DNA of 6,446 nt from DATKMK01 sp035541895 (GTDB lineage Bacteria > Desulfobacterota > Binatia > HRBIN30 > JACQVA1). The first letter of the stretch is position 1. Every line of letters starts with the position of its first letter. Positions 1-5,824 of this stretch are shown here, piece after piece. Where the stretch lies: contig DATKMK010000085.1 in assembly GCA_035541895.1 (NCBI GenBank), positions 1-6,446 on the forward strand, written 5' to 3'. The notes below the pieces were generated by a model. That model was not told the origin of the DNA. It saw only the letters and a list, made by a program, of their open reading frames with translations, and did not search any database. The translations under genes and the position numbers were made by a program.

Positions 1-35
1 CCGAGTCCGGCGATATCGTGTCGCGACTGGCGACG

Positions 36-50
36 GCACGTACGACGTGC
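36..50. promoter_or_regulatory. Inverted repeat, possible operator upstream of the enoyl-CoA hydratase gene
   Basis: The two 6-base arms GCACGT (36-41) and ACGTGC (45-50) are perfect inverted copies around a 3-base centre. The site lies about 110 bases before the hydratase start, where a repressor could bind. It is followed by an AT-richer patch (57-72) that may hold the promoter, although no convincing -35/-10 pair is seen. Short palindromes are common by chance in GC-rich DNA, and no regulator gene is in the window, so the role is inference. Confidence 0.25.
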
Positions 51-94
51 GAACCCCGATTAATGTACAAGATCCGCTTTCGCTTGTGGTTCGC

Positions 95-140
95 GGCGAG
101 ACGCAGCGACATCCCACTGGCGAGACGCAGTGACAGCCCA
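95..140. repeat. Tandem imperfect direct repeat in the hydratase leader
   Basis: Two 22-base copies (95-116 and 119-140) differ at only two positions and are separated by the bases CT, giving a 24-base period. Both begin GGCGAGACGCAG and end CCCA. The second copy stops just before the ribosome-binding site of the downstream gene, so the repeat lies in the presumed 5' untranslated leader. It may be a recent slippage duplication or a pair of protein-binding sites on about the same face of the helix. Nothing else in the window resembles it. Confidence 0.7.
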
Positions 141-143
141 CCG

Positions 144-150
144 AAGAGGA
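144..150 (+). promoter_or_regulatory. Ribosome-binding site that fixes the hydratase start
   Basis: The purine run AAGAGGA ends seven bases before the ATG at 158. This spacing favours that ATG over the in-frame TTG at 152, which would lie only one base after the run. Confidence 0.7.
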
Positions 151-157
151 ATTGCGA

Positions 158-922
158 ATGGAAGTCGAGTACGAAAAACGCGGTCGCGTCGCGATCATCA
201 CCCTCAACCGCCCCGAGGCGCGCAACGCAGTCAACGGCGCGGTCGCGCGGGGAATGGAAGCAAGCCTCGATGCGTACGAGTCCGATCCGGATCTGTGGGT
301 CGCGATCCTGACCGCGAAGGGCTCGGCCTTTTGCGCGGGTGCGGATCTCAAGGAAATTGCCGCGGGGCGCGGCGGCGAGTTGGGAACCCGAAAGGGGGGC
401 TTCGCCGGTCTGGTGCGCCGCGAGCGCACGAAGCCGCTGATCGCGGCCATCACCGGCAGTGCGCTGGCGGGGGGAACCGAAATCGCGCTCGCGTGCGACA
501 TGATCGTCTGCGCGACCGACACCGTGTTCGGCCTCCCAGAGGTCAAGCGCTCTCTCGTGGCGGGCGCAGGCGGACTGTTCCGTCTGCCACGCGCAATCGG
601 CATGGCCCCGGCGCTCGAACTGATCATGACCGGCGATCCCCTTCCTGCGGAGCGCGCATATCAACTCGGCATGGTCAACCAGATCGTGCGGGCGAACGAA
701 GTCATGACCGCTGCACTCGCGCTCGCCGAACGCGTCGTCGCCGCCGCACCGATCGCCGTGCAGCACAGCCGGCGCATTGCAATCCGCGCCTTTACCGACG
801 ACGACGATGCACTGTGGCAGGCGAGCGGGCAGGGATTCGCCGAAGTCGCTAAGACCGAAGACTTCCGTGAAGGTCCCAAAGCCTTCATCGAAAAGCGTCC
901 GCCGCAGTGGAAAGGGCGGTAG
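158..922 (+). CDS. Enoyl-CoA hydratase (crotonase superfamily)
   Basis: This 254-residue protein has the usual length of a single-domain crotonase. It is expected to be cytoplasmic and to add water across the 2,3 double bond of an enoyl-CoA. The N-terminal strand ends in TLNRPEARNAV (16-26), the standard opening. The oxyanion-hole segments are FCAGADLKE (58-66) and ALAGGTE (102-108). Both hydratase glutamates are present: Glu108 in GGTE and Glu128 in LPEV. Their 20-residue spacing equals that of Glu144 and Glu164 in rat mitochondrial hydratase. The C-terminus ends in the familiar FREGPKAFIEKRPPQW. The start is the ATG at 158, preceded by AAGAGGA at good spacing. The gene stands alone on the plus strand and converges on the minus-strand operon. 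Its substrate is unknown. Related crotonases catalyse other reactions, so hydratase is the best family-level call rather than a proven activity. Confidence 0.93.
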   Translation: MEVEYEKRGRVAIITLNRPEARNAVNGAVARGMEASLDAYESDPDLWVAILTAKGSAFCAGADLKEIAAGRGGELGTRKGGFAGLVRRERTKPLIAAITGSALAGGTEIALACDMIVCATDTVFGLPEVKRSLVAGAGGLFRLPRAIGMAPALELIMTGDPLPAERAYQLGMVNQIVRANEVMTAALALAERVVAAAPIAVQHSRRIAIRAFTDDDDALWQASGQGFAEVAKTEDFREGPKAFIEKRPPQWKGR

Positions 923-1145
923 GCCGGGATAGCGAGAAAGAGATGCCGTTGATGAGCCTCCTCGATCTCGATCAGTTGGAACCAAACCCGCGGGCGATCC
1001 GATAGGCGTCAATGGCGTCCGCGAGTGAGGAATGTGCTTGCGGACGAATCCTTGGAAAACTCGATTTTCGTTCTGTCTCGATTCCGGAATTCCGAAGGTT
1101 CGCCCGGCGGCCGCACCGACCCGATCGCGGCAGCGGCCGACTGAA
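923..1145. other. Convergent intergenic region between the hydratase and TIGR03084 genes
   Basis: The region separates two converging stop codons. It contains a short plus-strand ORF (943-1005, listed separately) and a 10-base palindrome CGGAATTCCG at 1085-1094. It also contains a 7-base-pair inverted repeat (1108-1114 with 1133-1139, loop of 18) just after the stop of the minus-strand gene. The last could help end minus-strand transcription, but the loop is long and no T-run follows, so no terminator is called. Confidence 0.5.
943..1005 (+). pseudogene. Possible N-terminal remnant of an acyl-CoA thioesterase II (TesB-like)
   Basis: A 20-codon ORF starts 20 bases after the hydratase stop, preceded by a purine-rich GAGAAAGAG. 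It reads MPLMSLLDLDQLEPNPRAIR and then TAG. The part LLDLDQLEPN resembles the opening helix of TesB-type acyl-CoA thioesterases, which commonly begin with a similar LLDLEQLE-type segment followed by FRG. The resemblance stops after about 12 residues, and no other thioesterase motif appears in any frame down to 1145. A thioesterase would fit beside a hydratase, but so short a match may be chance. It could also be an untranslated or unrelated small ORF. Confidence 0.2.
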
Positions 1146-1967
1146 TCAGCCGCGCCGCGGCACCCGTGCGCCGGGCGCGGGCGGATTCTCCGGCGGCCCG
1201 GCGAAACACTGCGCGATGGCCATCCAGCGCTGCGCCGGTTCGCCGACTACCCGCAACTGCGTGTCGGCCACGTTGCGCGTCTGCGTGACGACCTGACAGA
1301 ACTCGACGGCGCGCCCCTCGACGCAGTTGTCAGCCTGCGGGTCGTTCCACCCCCACACAGCGCCCGATGGTGCGGTGAGACGCACGAACGGAACCGGCGA
1401 CGGCGCTTCGAGCTTGCGGTTCGCGAACGTCCAGCCGAACGTGCGCACGCCGATCGTGGCGATGTTGCGCATGCGGTCGGTCTCGCGGCGTTCGACGCCG
1501 AGCAGATCGTAGATCTCCGAGCCGTGCGCCCACGTCTCCATCTGCCGGGCGGTCGCGAACATCCGCGGCTTCATGCCGGGGCCGGCCCACGCGAGCCGCA
1601 CGTCCGGATCGGCGCCCTCGAGCCCCACGCACAATTCCTCGAGCAGCGCGCACCAACGATCGCGCAGCGTCGCGCCGGAGACGTCGCCGATCCAGCGGCG
1701 TGCGTACGCGGTCATCGGCACGCGCGCGCTCGCCATGTCTTTCATCAACGCACGAAACGCTGCTTCGCCGGCCAGCGAACTCACGCCCATGCGGTCGGTG
1801 AGGTGCAGATGCGCGACCACATCCCAGATCGTCCAGCCTTTGAAAGCGGTGGCGCGGCTCCAGTCCGCGTCGGTCAATCGCGACAGCAGCGCGTCGAGCT
1901 CGCGGCCTTCGGCGCGCAGGTCCGCCACCTGCGCGGCGAGCGCGGCCGATTCGTTCGTCTCGCTCAT
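1146..1967 (-). CDS. TIGR03084 / maleylpyruvate-isomerase-like (DinB-fold) metal-binding protein
   Basis: This 273-residue protein matches my recollection of the TIGR03084 family, which carries the mycothiol-dependent maleylpyruvate isomerase N-terminal fold, a DinB-like four-helix bundle. The visible hallmarks are WTIWDVVAHLHLTD (45-58), RQMETWAHGSEIYDLLG (141-157) and the C-terminal block FCQVVTQTRNVADTQL (223-238) ending near IAQCFAGPP (251-259). A His53, Glu144, His148 set is placed as in the zinc site of the characterised isomerase, so a bound metal is likely. The reaction is not established for this family, and a thiol-dependent transferase or isomerase role is only inference. The ATG (1967-1965) overlaps the TGA (1966-1964) of the monooxygenase gene in an ATGA arrangement, implying translational coupling and a shared task. 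No strong ribosome site precedes it, as expected for a coupled start. Confidence 0.85.
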   Translation of the reverse strand: MSETNESAALAAQVADLRAEGRELDALLSRLTDADWSRATAFKGWTIWDVVAHLHLTDRMGVSSLAGEAAFRALMKDMASARVPMTAYARRWIGDVSGATLRDRWCALLEELCVGLEGADPDVRLAWAGPGMKPRMFATARQMETWAHGSEIYDLLGVERRETDRMRNIATIGVRTFGWTFANRKLEAPSPVPFVRLTAPSGAVWGWNDPQADNCVEGRAVEFCQVVTQTRNVADTQLRVVGEPAQRWMAIAQCFAGPPENPPAPGARVPRRG

Positions 1968-3817
1968 TGCACGCCGCCGTCCGCGGGCACGGTCACCATC
2001 CCGTCCATCTGCCCGGCCTCGCGCCACGACTTCGTGATGCGGAAGAACGGATTCGGGCCTTTCCCGTACGGACCGTTCTGGATGCTGCGCCGGCTCGGCA
2101 TGCCCTCGTTGTTGTAGTAGCCCGGCGTACACGACGCGAGGAAGTCCTCGTTGAAGCGTGAGACGCCGATGATGTGCTCCACCCACGCGTCTTCGGCCTC
2201 TTTGCTCGGCTCGACGCTCGCGATTCCCTCGTTCATGCACTTCTCGATGACGTAGCAAAAGTGCTGTGCGGACTCGTCCATCGCGTGCGGGAAGTTCGTC
2301 GTCGCGGCGGACTGCGAGTTGCCGACGATGAAGAGATTCGGGAAGCCGTGCGTCATGTACCCGTGCAGCGAGCGAAAACCGTCCGCCCACTTCGCGCTGA
2401 GCGTGAGTCCCTCGCGGCCGACCACGTCGTAGCCCGAGCGACGCGTGTATTCGGTGCCCACCTCGAAGCCGGTCGCGAACACGATGCAGTCCACTTCGTA
2501 CTCGACGCCGTTCGCGACGACGCCCGTCTCGGTGATGCGCTCGACGCCGTGCCCGTTCGTGTCGATCAGGTGCACGTTGTCGCGGTTGAACGTCGGGAGG
2601 TAATCGTCGTGGAAACACGGCCGCTTGCAGAACTGTCGATACCACGGCTTCAACGCTTCGGCGGTCGCCTTGTCTTTGACGATCGCGTCCACGCGCGCGC
2701 GGATCTGATTCATCTTCTGGAAGTCGGCGATCTCCATCAGCTTCGGCACGTCGTTCCAGTCCACACCGGTGCCGCGGAACTTCGCCATCGAGATCAGGTT
2801 GCGGATCGTCTCGGTCCAGCCGTCCTGGATGAGGTCCTTCTCGACGACGCCGCCGGACGTGAGCGTGTTGAAGTTCTCCATGCGCTCGCGCTGCCAGCCG
2901 CTGTGCAGGCTCGCGGCCCACGCCGGATCGGTGCGGCGGTTGTCGCGTACGTCGACGGACGACGGCGTGCGCTGGAACACGTACAACGTCTTCGCGCCGG
3001 CGCCGAGGTGCGGCACGCACTGCACGGCCGTCGCACCGGTACCGATGATGCCGACGCGTTTGTCGGCGAGTTTGTCGAGACCGCCATCGGGGCCGCCGCC
3101 GGTGTACGCGTAGTCCCAGCGGCTCGTGTGGAACGTGTGGCCGCGGTAGCTGCGAATGCCGGGAATGCCCGGCAATTTCGGGCGGTTCAGCGGACCGTTC
3201 GACATGATGACGAAGCGCGCGCGCATGTCGTCGCCGCGATCGGTGCGGATGCGCCAGTGCTGGCTCGTTGGCTCCCACCGCACGCCCTTCACCTGGGTCC
3301 GCAGACAGATATCGTCGTAGAGACGGAAATGCCGCGCGATGCGGCGCGCGTGCTCGAGGATCTCGGATGCGAACGCGTACTTGTGCGTCGGCACGTAGCC
3401 GAGCTCTTCACAGAGCGGCAGGTAGATGTACGCCTCGGTGTCGCACGCGGCACCCGGGTAGCGGTTCCAGTACCACGTGCCGCCGACGTCGCCGGCCTGC
3501 TCGATGATGCGAATGCGTTCGATGCCGGCCTGGCGCAATCGCGCGCCGCAGATGAGCCCGCCGAACCCGCCGCCGACGATCAGCACGTCCACTTCGTCCG
3601 TTAACGGTGCACGCGGCTGCATCGGACCCGCGTACGGATCGTCGATGTAGCGCGCGAAGTCGCCGACGACTTCCTGGTACTGCGCGTTGCCGTCGGCGCG
3701 CAGGCGCTTGTCACGCTCCGCGCGGTACTTCTCGCGCAACGCGTCCGGGTCGAAGCCGAGTTCTTCCACCGTCGGGATGCGGGTGACTTGGGCGGGTGCG
3801 AGGCTCGAGTCGGTCAT
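1964..3817 (-). CDS. Baeyer-Villiger-type flavin-containing monooxygenase
   Basis: This 617-residue protein is expected to be FAD-bound and NAD(P)H-dependent, inserting one oxygen next to a ketone to give an ester or lactone. The FAD-binding GGGFGG lies at 82-87, followed by GGTWYWNRYPGAACD (112-126), a signature of type I Baeyer-Villiger enzymes. The fingerprint FxGxxxHxxxW(P/D) appears as YRGHTFHTSRWD (224-235), with Tyr for the first Phe. The NADPH-binding GTGATA is at 259-264 and the FATGFE hinge at 447-452. About 75 residues precede the FAD motif, an N-terminal extension also seen in the longer members of the class (for example the roughly 600-residue cyclopentadecanone-type enzymes). 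The ATG at 3817 has no clear Shine-Dalgarno sequence and lies 27 bases after the stop of the crotonase remnant, so its original leader may have been altered. The stop overlaps the next gene by four bases. Substrate unknown. Confidence 0.92.
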   Translation of the reverse strand: MTDSSLAPAQVTRIPTVEELGFDPDALREKYRAERDKRLRADGNAQYQEVVGDFARYIDDPYAGPMQPRAPLTDEVDVLIVGGGFGGLICGARLRQAGIERIRIIEQAGDVGGTWYWNRYPGAACDTEAYIYLPLCEELGYVPTHKYAFASEILEHARRIARHFRLYDDICLRTQVKGVRWEPTSQHWRIRTDRGDDMRARFVIMSNGPLNRPKLPGIPGIRSYRGHTFHTSRWDYAYTGGGPDGGLDKLADKRVGIIGTGATAVQCVPHLGAGAKTLYVFQRTPSSVDVRDNRRTDPAWAASLHSGWQRERMENFNTLTSGGVVEKDLIQDGWTETIRNLISMAKFRGTGVDWNDVPKLMEIADFQKMNQIRARVDAIVKDKATAEALKPWYRQFCKRPCFHDDYLPTFNRDNVHLIDTNGHGVERITETGVVANGVEYEVDCIVFATGFEVGTEYTRRSGYDVVGREGLTLSAKWADGFRSLHGYMTHGFPNLFIVGNSQSAATTNFPHAMDESAQHFCYVIEKCMNEGIASVEPSKEAEDAWVEHIIGVSRFNEDFLASCTPGYYNNEGMPSRRSIQNGPYGKGPNPFFRITKSWREAGQMDGMVTVPADGGVQ

Positions 3818-3844
3818 GGTCGATACCGTATGTGCTGAATTCGT

Positions 3845-3943
3845 TTATCGATCTTTTCGCGGTGCGTTGAGCGTGTCGGGTCTATTCAGCGTGATGCGCG
3901 CGACGGCGGCGTCGACGCTGTAGAACACGGGTGAGTCGCTCAT
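3845..3943 (-). pseudogene. Truncated crotonase (enoyl-CoA hydratase/isomerase) gene, N-terminal remnant
   Basis: A 32-codon ORF begins 15 bases after the DUF35 stop, with a good ribosome site (GGAGA, complement of 3952-3956, eight bases before the ATG). It reads MSDSPVFYSVDAAVARITLN (1-20), then RPDTLNAPRKDR and TAA. The segment VARITLNRPDTLNA is the standard first strand of crotonases, comparable to VAIITLNRPEARNAV in the plus-strand hydratase of this window. A crotonase normally runs about 250 residues. Everything after the LNA motif is missing, and no later crotonase motif appears before the monooxygenase start, so most of the gene was lost, probably by internal deletion. The retained ribosome site and operon position suggest it was once the third gene of the cluster. 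It differs from the plus-strand hydratase at most non-motif residues, so it is not a copy of that gene. Confidence 0.8.
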
Positions 3944-3951
3944 GCGCGCCG

Positions 3952-3956
3952 TCTCC
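3952..3956 (-). promoter_or_regulatory. Ribosome-binding site of the crotonase remnant
   Basis: On the minus strand the bases read GGAGA, eight bases before the remnant's ATG and only a few bases after the DUF35 stop. It shows that the remnant still has a working-looking translation start, even though the gene body is gone. Confidence 0.6.
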
Positions 3957-3958
3957 GC

Positions 3959-4369
3959 TCAGCGGGCGGGCTTGAAGACCGCGACGGCCTCACCGGTCGG
4001 CGAATGCTCGAACGTGACGACGACTTTCATCCCCACTTTGACGGCGGCGGGATCGACGTCGACCAGGTTGCTGTTCACGCGCACGCCTTCGTCGAGATCG
4101 ACCTGCGCCATCACGAGCGGCAGCCGCCCGGCGTGGCGCGGGTGATACTCGCGTCGCAACAGCGCGTGGCTGTACACGGTGCCGCGCCCGCTCGCGTCGG
4201 CCCACTGCAGATGCGTCGAGCCGCAGGACTGACAGCGTTTGCGCACGGGGAACATCCAGTCTTTGCAGTCGCTGCACTGCTGCAGCGTCAACGCACCGCG
4301 TTGCACGCCGTCGAAGTACGGACGGTTGGATGAATCGGGTTCCGGGAGCCAGGGACGTGCGTCGGACAT
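3959..4369 (-). CDS. DUF35 zinc-ribbon / OB-fold protein, likely partner of the thiolase-fold enzyme
   Basis: This 136-residue protein has the two-part architecture of DUF35 proteins. An N-terminal helix (PDSSNRPYFDGVQRGAL, 11-27) leads into a rubredoxin-like zinc ribbon with Cys32, Cys35, Cys46 and Cys49 (CSDC and CQSC). An OB-fold barrel follows, including GRGTVYSHALLRREYHP (61-77) and the closing VKVGMKVVVTFEHSP. Known relatives bind thiolase-fold enzymes and support acyl-CoA chemistry, for example the DUF35 domain of ChsH2 with the aldolase Ltp2, and archaeal DUF35 proteins with thiolase and HMG-CoA synthase. The start has a strong ribosome site (CGGAG, five bases before the ATG) and lies 15 bases after the stop of the thiolase-fold gene, as expected for co-expressed subunits. 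All four cysteines are intact. Confidence 0.92.
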   Translation of the reverse strand: MSDARPWLPEPDSSNRPYFDGVQRGALTLQQCSDCKDWMFPVRKRCQSCGSTHLQWADASGRGTVYSHALLRREYHPRHAGRLPLVMAQVDLDEGVRVNSNLVDVDPAAVKVGMKVVVTFEHSPTGEAVAVFKPAR

Positions 4370-4384
4370 GGTCGCTCCGATGAA

Positions 4385-5548
4385 TCAGGCTGCGCGCGGC
4401 GAGAGCGCGAGCGTCGAGTGATAGTTGAGGACGCCGCCGTTGCCGGAGACGAGGATCAGGTCGTTCTTCGCCTGACGTTGCCCACCTTGGCCGCGGCCTT
4501 GGATGACGGCCTCGGCGATCGGCGTCATGCCCCACATGTAATACGACGACAGTTCCCCGCCGCCGGTGTTGGTCGGCAGCTTCCCGCCGGGGCCGAGCTT
4601 GCCGTCGGCGACGAACGGCCCGCCTTCGCCCTTCTTGCAGAACCCGTAGTCTTCGAGCGTCGCGATCACGGTGTACGTGTAGCAGTCGTAGATCTGGCAC
4701 TGCGTGACGTCGGCGAGCTTGGCATCGGCCATTGCCAGCGCCTTCGGTGCGGAACGTGCAGCGGGTGTGTGGATCGCGGCGTCCTTGTCGGCGCGGCCTG
4801 CGTCGTGGCCGTGCGCCTGCGCGAACCCGAGGACGTAGACCGGCGGCTGTTTCAGATCGCGCGCACGTTCGGCCGACGTCACGATCACCGCGACGCCGCC
4901 GTTGGAAACGAGGCAGCAATCGAGCACGTGGAACGGCTGCACGACCCAGGGCGATGCGTTGTAGCCCGCGAGATCGAGCGGTTCGCGCTTCGTCGCGGCC
5001 GGATTCATCGCCGCCCACTTGCGCTGGCCGATGGCGATCTCGGCGAAGTGTTCTTGCGTCGTGCCGTACAGATCCATGTGACGTTGGGCAGCGAGCGCAT
5101 ACATCGGCAGCGCGCCCGCGAACCCGTACAGCGGGTACAGTGCACCCATCGCGCTGCGTCGACCGCCGGCCGCGTACGCAGCCCCCGTCCGCTGGCCCTC
5201 CTGCAACGGATCGTCCGCGAAGACGCAGACGATGTAGTTCGCGAGCCCGTTCGCCACCGCCATCGCGGCGTACTGGATCATCTGCCCCGCGCTCGAACCG
5301 TAGCCCTGCATGAACGTCAACACGTTGAGTTCCTGCATGCCGAGCGTGATGTGCAGCGGAATGCTGACGGCGTTGCTGACGCCGGCATTGATCAAGAGCC
5401 CGTCGATGTCGGACTTCTCGAGCCCCGCATCTTCGATGGCGAGATAGACCGCTTCCGCCGCGAGGTCTTCGGCGTCGCGGTACACGCGTCCCATGGCGGT
5501 GACGCCGAGGCCGCAGATCGCGGCCGCACTATTCATCGGATGTTTCAT
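4385..5548 (-). CDS. Thiolase-fold protein lacking the catalytic cysteine (Ltp2-like CoA lyase candidate)
   Basis: This 387-residue protein has the fold signatures of SCP-x/lipid-transfer-type thiolases: an N-terminal ICGLGVTAMGR (11-21), the helix AAEAVYLAIEDAGL (30-43), and SSAGQMIQYAAMAVANG (85-101). The C-terminal half runs QIYDCYTYTVIATLEDYGFC (285-304), GKLPTNTGGGELSS (322-335) and a closing VSGNGGVLNYHSTLAL. Aligned by eye, the nucleophilic cysteine of true thiolases falls on Gly84, the histidine of the ELHD motif on Tyr287, and the histidine of the GHP motif on Tyr337. Ordinary thiolysis is therefore unlikely. Ltp2-type steroid side-chain retro-aldolases also lack the cysteine, use tyrosines and pair with DUF35 proteins, and a DUF35 gene follows directly. 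I therefore infer a retro-aldol CoA lyase. The ATG at 5548 was chosen because similarity begins there and GGAA lies seven bases upstream. An upstream in-frame extension looks non-coding, and Met5 (5536) is an alternative start. Confidence 0.88.
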   Translation of the reverse strand: MKHPMNSAAAICGLGVTAMGRVYRDAEDLAAEAVYLAIEDAGLEKSDIDGLLINAGVSNAVSIPLHITLGMQELNVLTFMQGYGSSAGQMIQYAAMAVANGLANYIVCVFADDPLQEGQRTGAAYAAGGRRSAMGALYPLYGFAGALPMYALAAQRHMDLYGTTQEHFAEIAIGQRKWAAMNPAATKREPLDLAGYNASPWVVQPFHVLDCCLVSNGGVAVIVTSAERARDLKQPPVYVLGFAQAHGHDAGRADKDAAIHTPAARSAPKALAMADAKLADVTQCQIYDCYTYTVIATLEDYGFCKKGEGGPFVADGKLGPGGKLPTNTGGGELSSYYMWGMTPIAEAVIQGRGQGGQRQAKNDLILVSGNGGVLNYHSTLALSPRAA

Positions 5549-5824
5549 GAGGGGTTTCCAACGTTGGGTCGACAAGGCGCCATTATCGCTGCCCCGAGGC
5601 GTCGCGGCGCAACGATGCGGCTCCCGGCGCTTGCAGGGGCGTCGCTTGCGGGCAGCGCGGTTGGGCGAGGCCACGACGCGTGCTCGCAGTCGGCAGTTCG
5701 GTGCGACAACGCCGTGATACCGGGTGAGATGGGCACGCGGTCGGGGCACGAAGGTCGCGAGTCGCGCAAGCCAAGTCCTGCAGGGAGAAGATCATGTGGG
5801 TAGTGCTATCCCGCAAGGGTTGGG
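5549..5824. other. Intergenic region before the thiolase-fold gene
   Basis: These 276 bases separate the crotonase stop from the start of the thiolase-fold gene, both on the minus strand. Frames through it give arginine- and proline-rich translations with no family resemblance, so I read it as non-coding. No clear terminator is visible after the crotonase. Its position suggests a leader with a promoter for the downstream four-gene operon. Confidence 0.5.
5582..5612 (-). promoter_or_regulatory. Possible sigma-70-like promoter for the thiolase-fold operon
   Basis: On the minus strand, a GATAAT (complement of 5582-5587) resembles a -10 element about 33 bases before the ATG. A weak TTGCGC (5607-5612) lies 19 bases further upstream as a possible -35 element. 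The spacing is longer than ideal and the -35 element is poor, so this is tentative. Confidence 0.25.

Noticed and set aside
130..852. Long plus-strand ORF overlapping the hydratase
   Set aside because: Translation is arginine-rich and low in complexity with no family motif. It is an out-of-frame shadow of the hydratase gene.
1085..1094. Palindrome CGGAATTCCG in the convergent gap
   Set aside because: It is a lone short palindrome with no partner site and lies between two gene ends, where an operator is not expected.
1108..1139. Intrinsic terminator between the convergent genes
   Set aside because: The stem is only seven base pairs with an 18-base loop and no T-run on either strand, which is common by chance in GC-rich DNA.
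1968..3278. Upstream extension of the TIGR03084 reading frame within the monooxygenase gene (a possible fusion)
   Set aside because: The extension is arginine-rich and out of frame with the monooxygenase. The family's natural N-terminus and an ATGA overlap place the true start at 1967.
2174..3604. 476-codon plus-strand ORF opposite the monooxygenase
   Set aside because: Antisense shadow of a GC-rich gene. The minus frame carries all the Baeyer-Villiger motifs, while this frame shows only repetitive Arg/Val/Ala/His composition and no ribosome site.
5549..5749. N-terminal extension of the thiolase-fold protein
   Set aside because: The extra residues are basic and proline-rich with no thiolase similarity. 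The family N-terminus begins near the ATG at 5548.
4418..5803. 461-codon plus-strand ORF opposite the thiolase-fold gene
   Set aside because: Antisense shadow. It runs through the intergenic region without change of character and has no recognisable domain.
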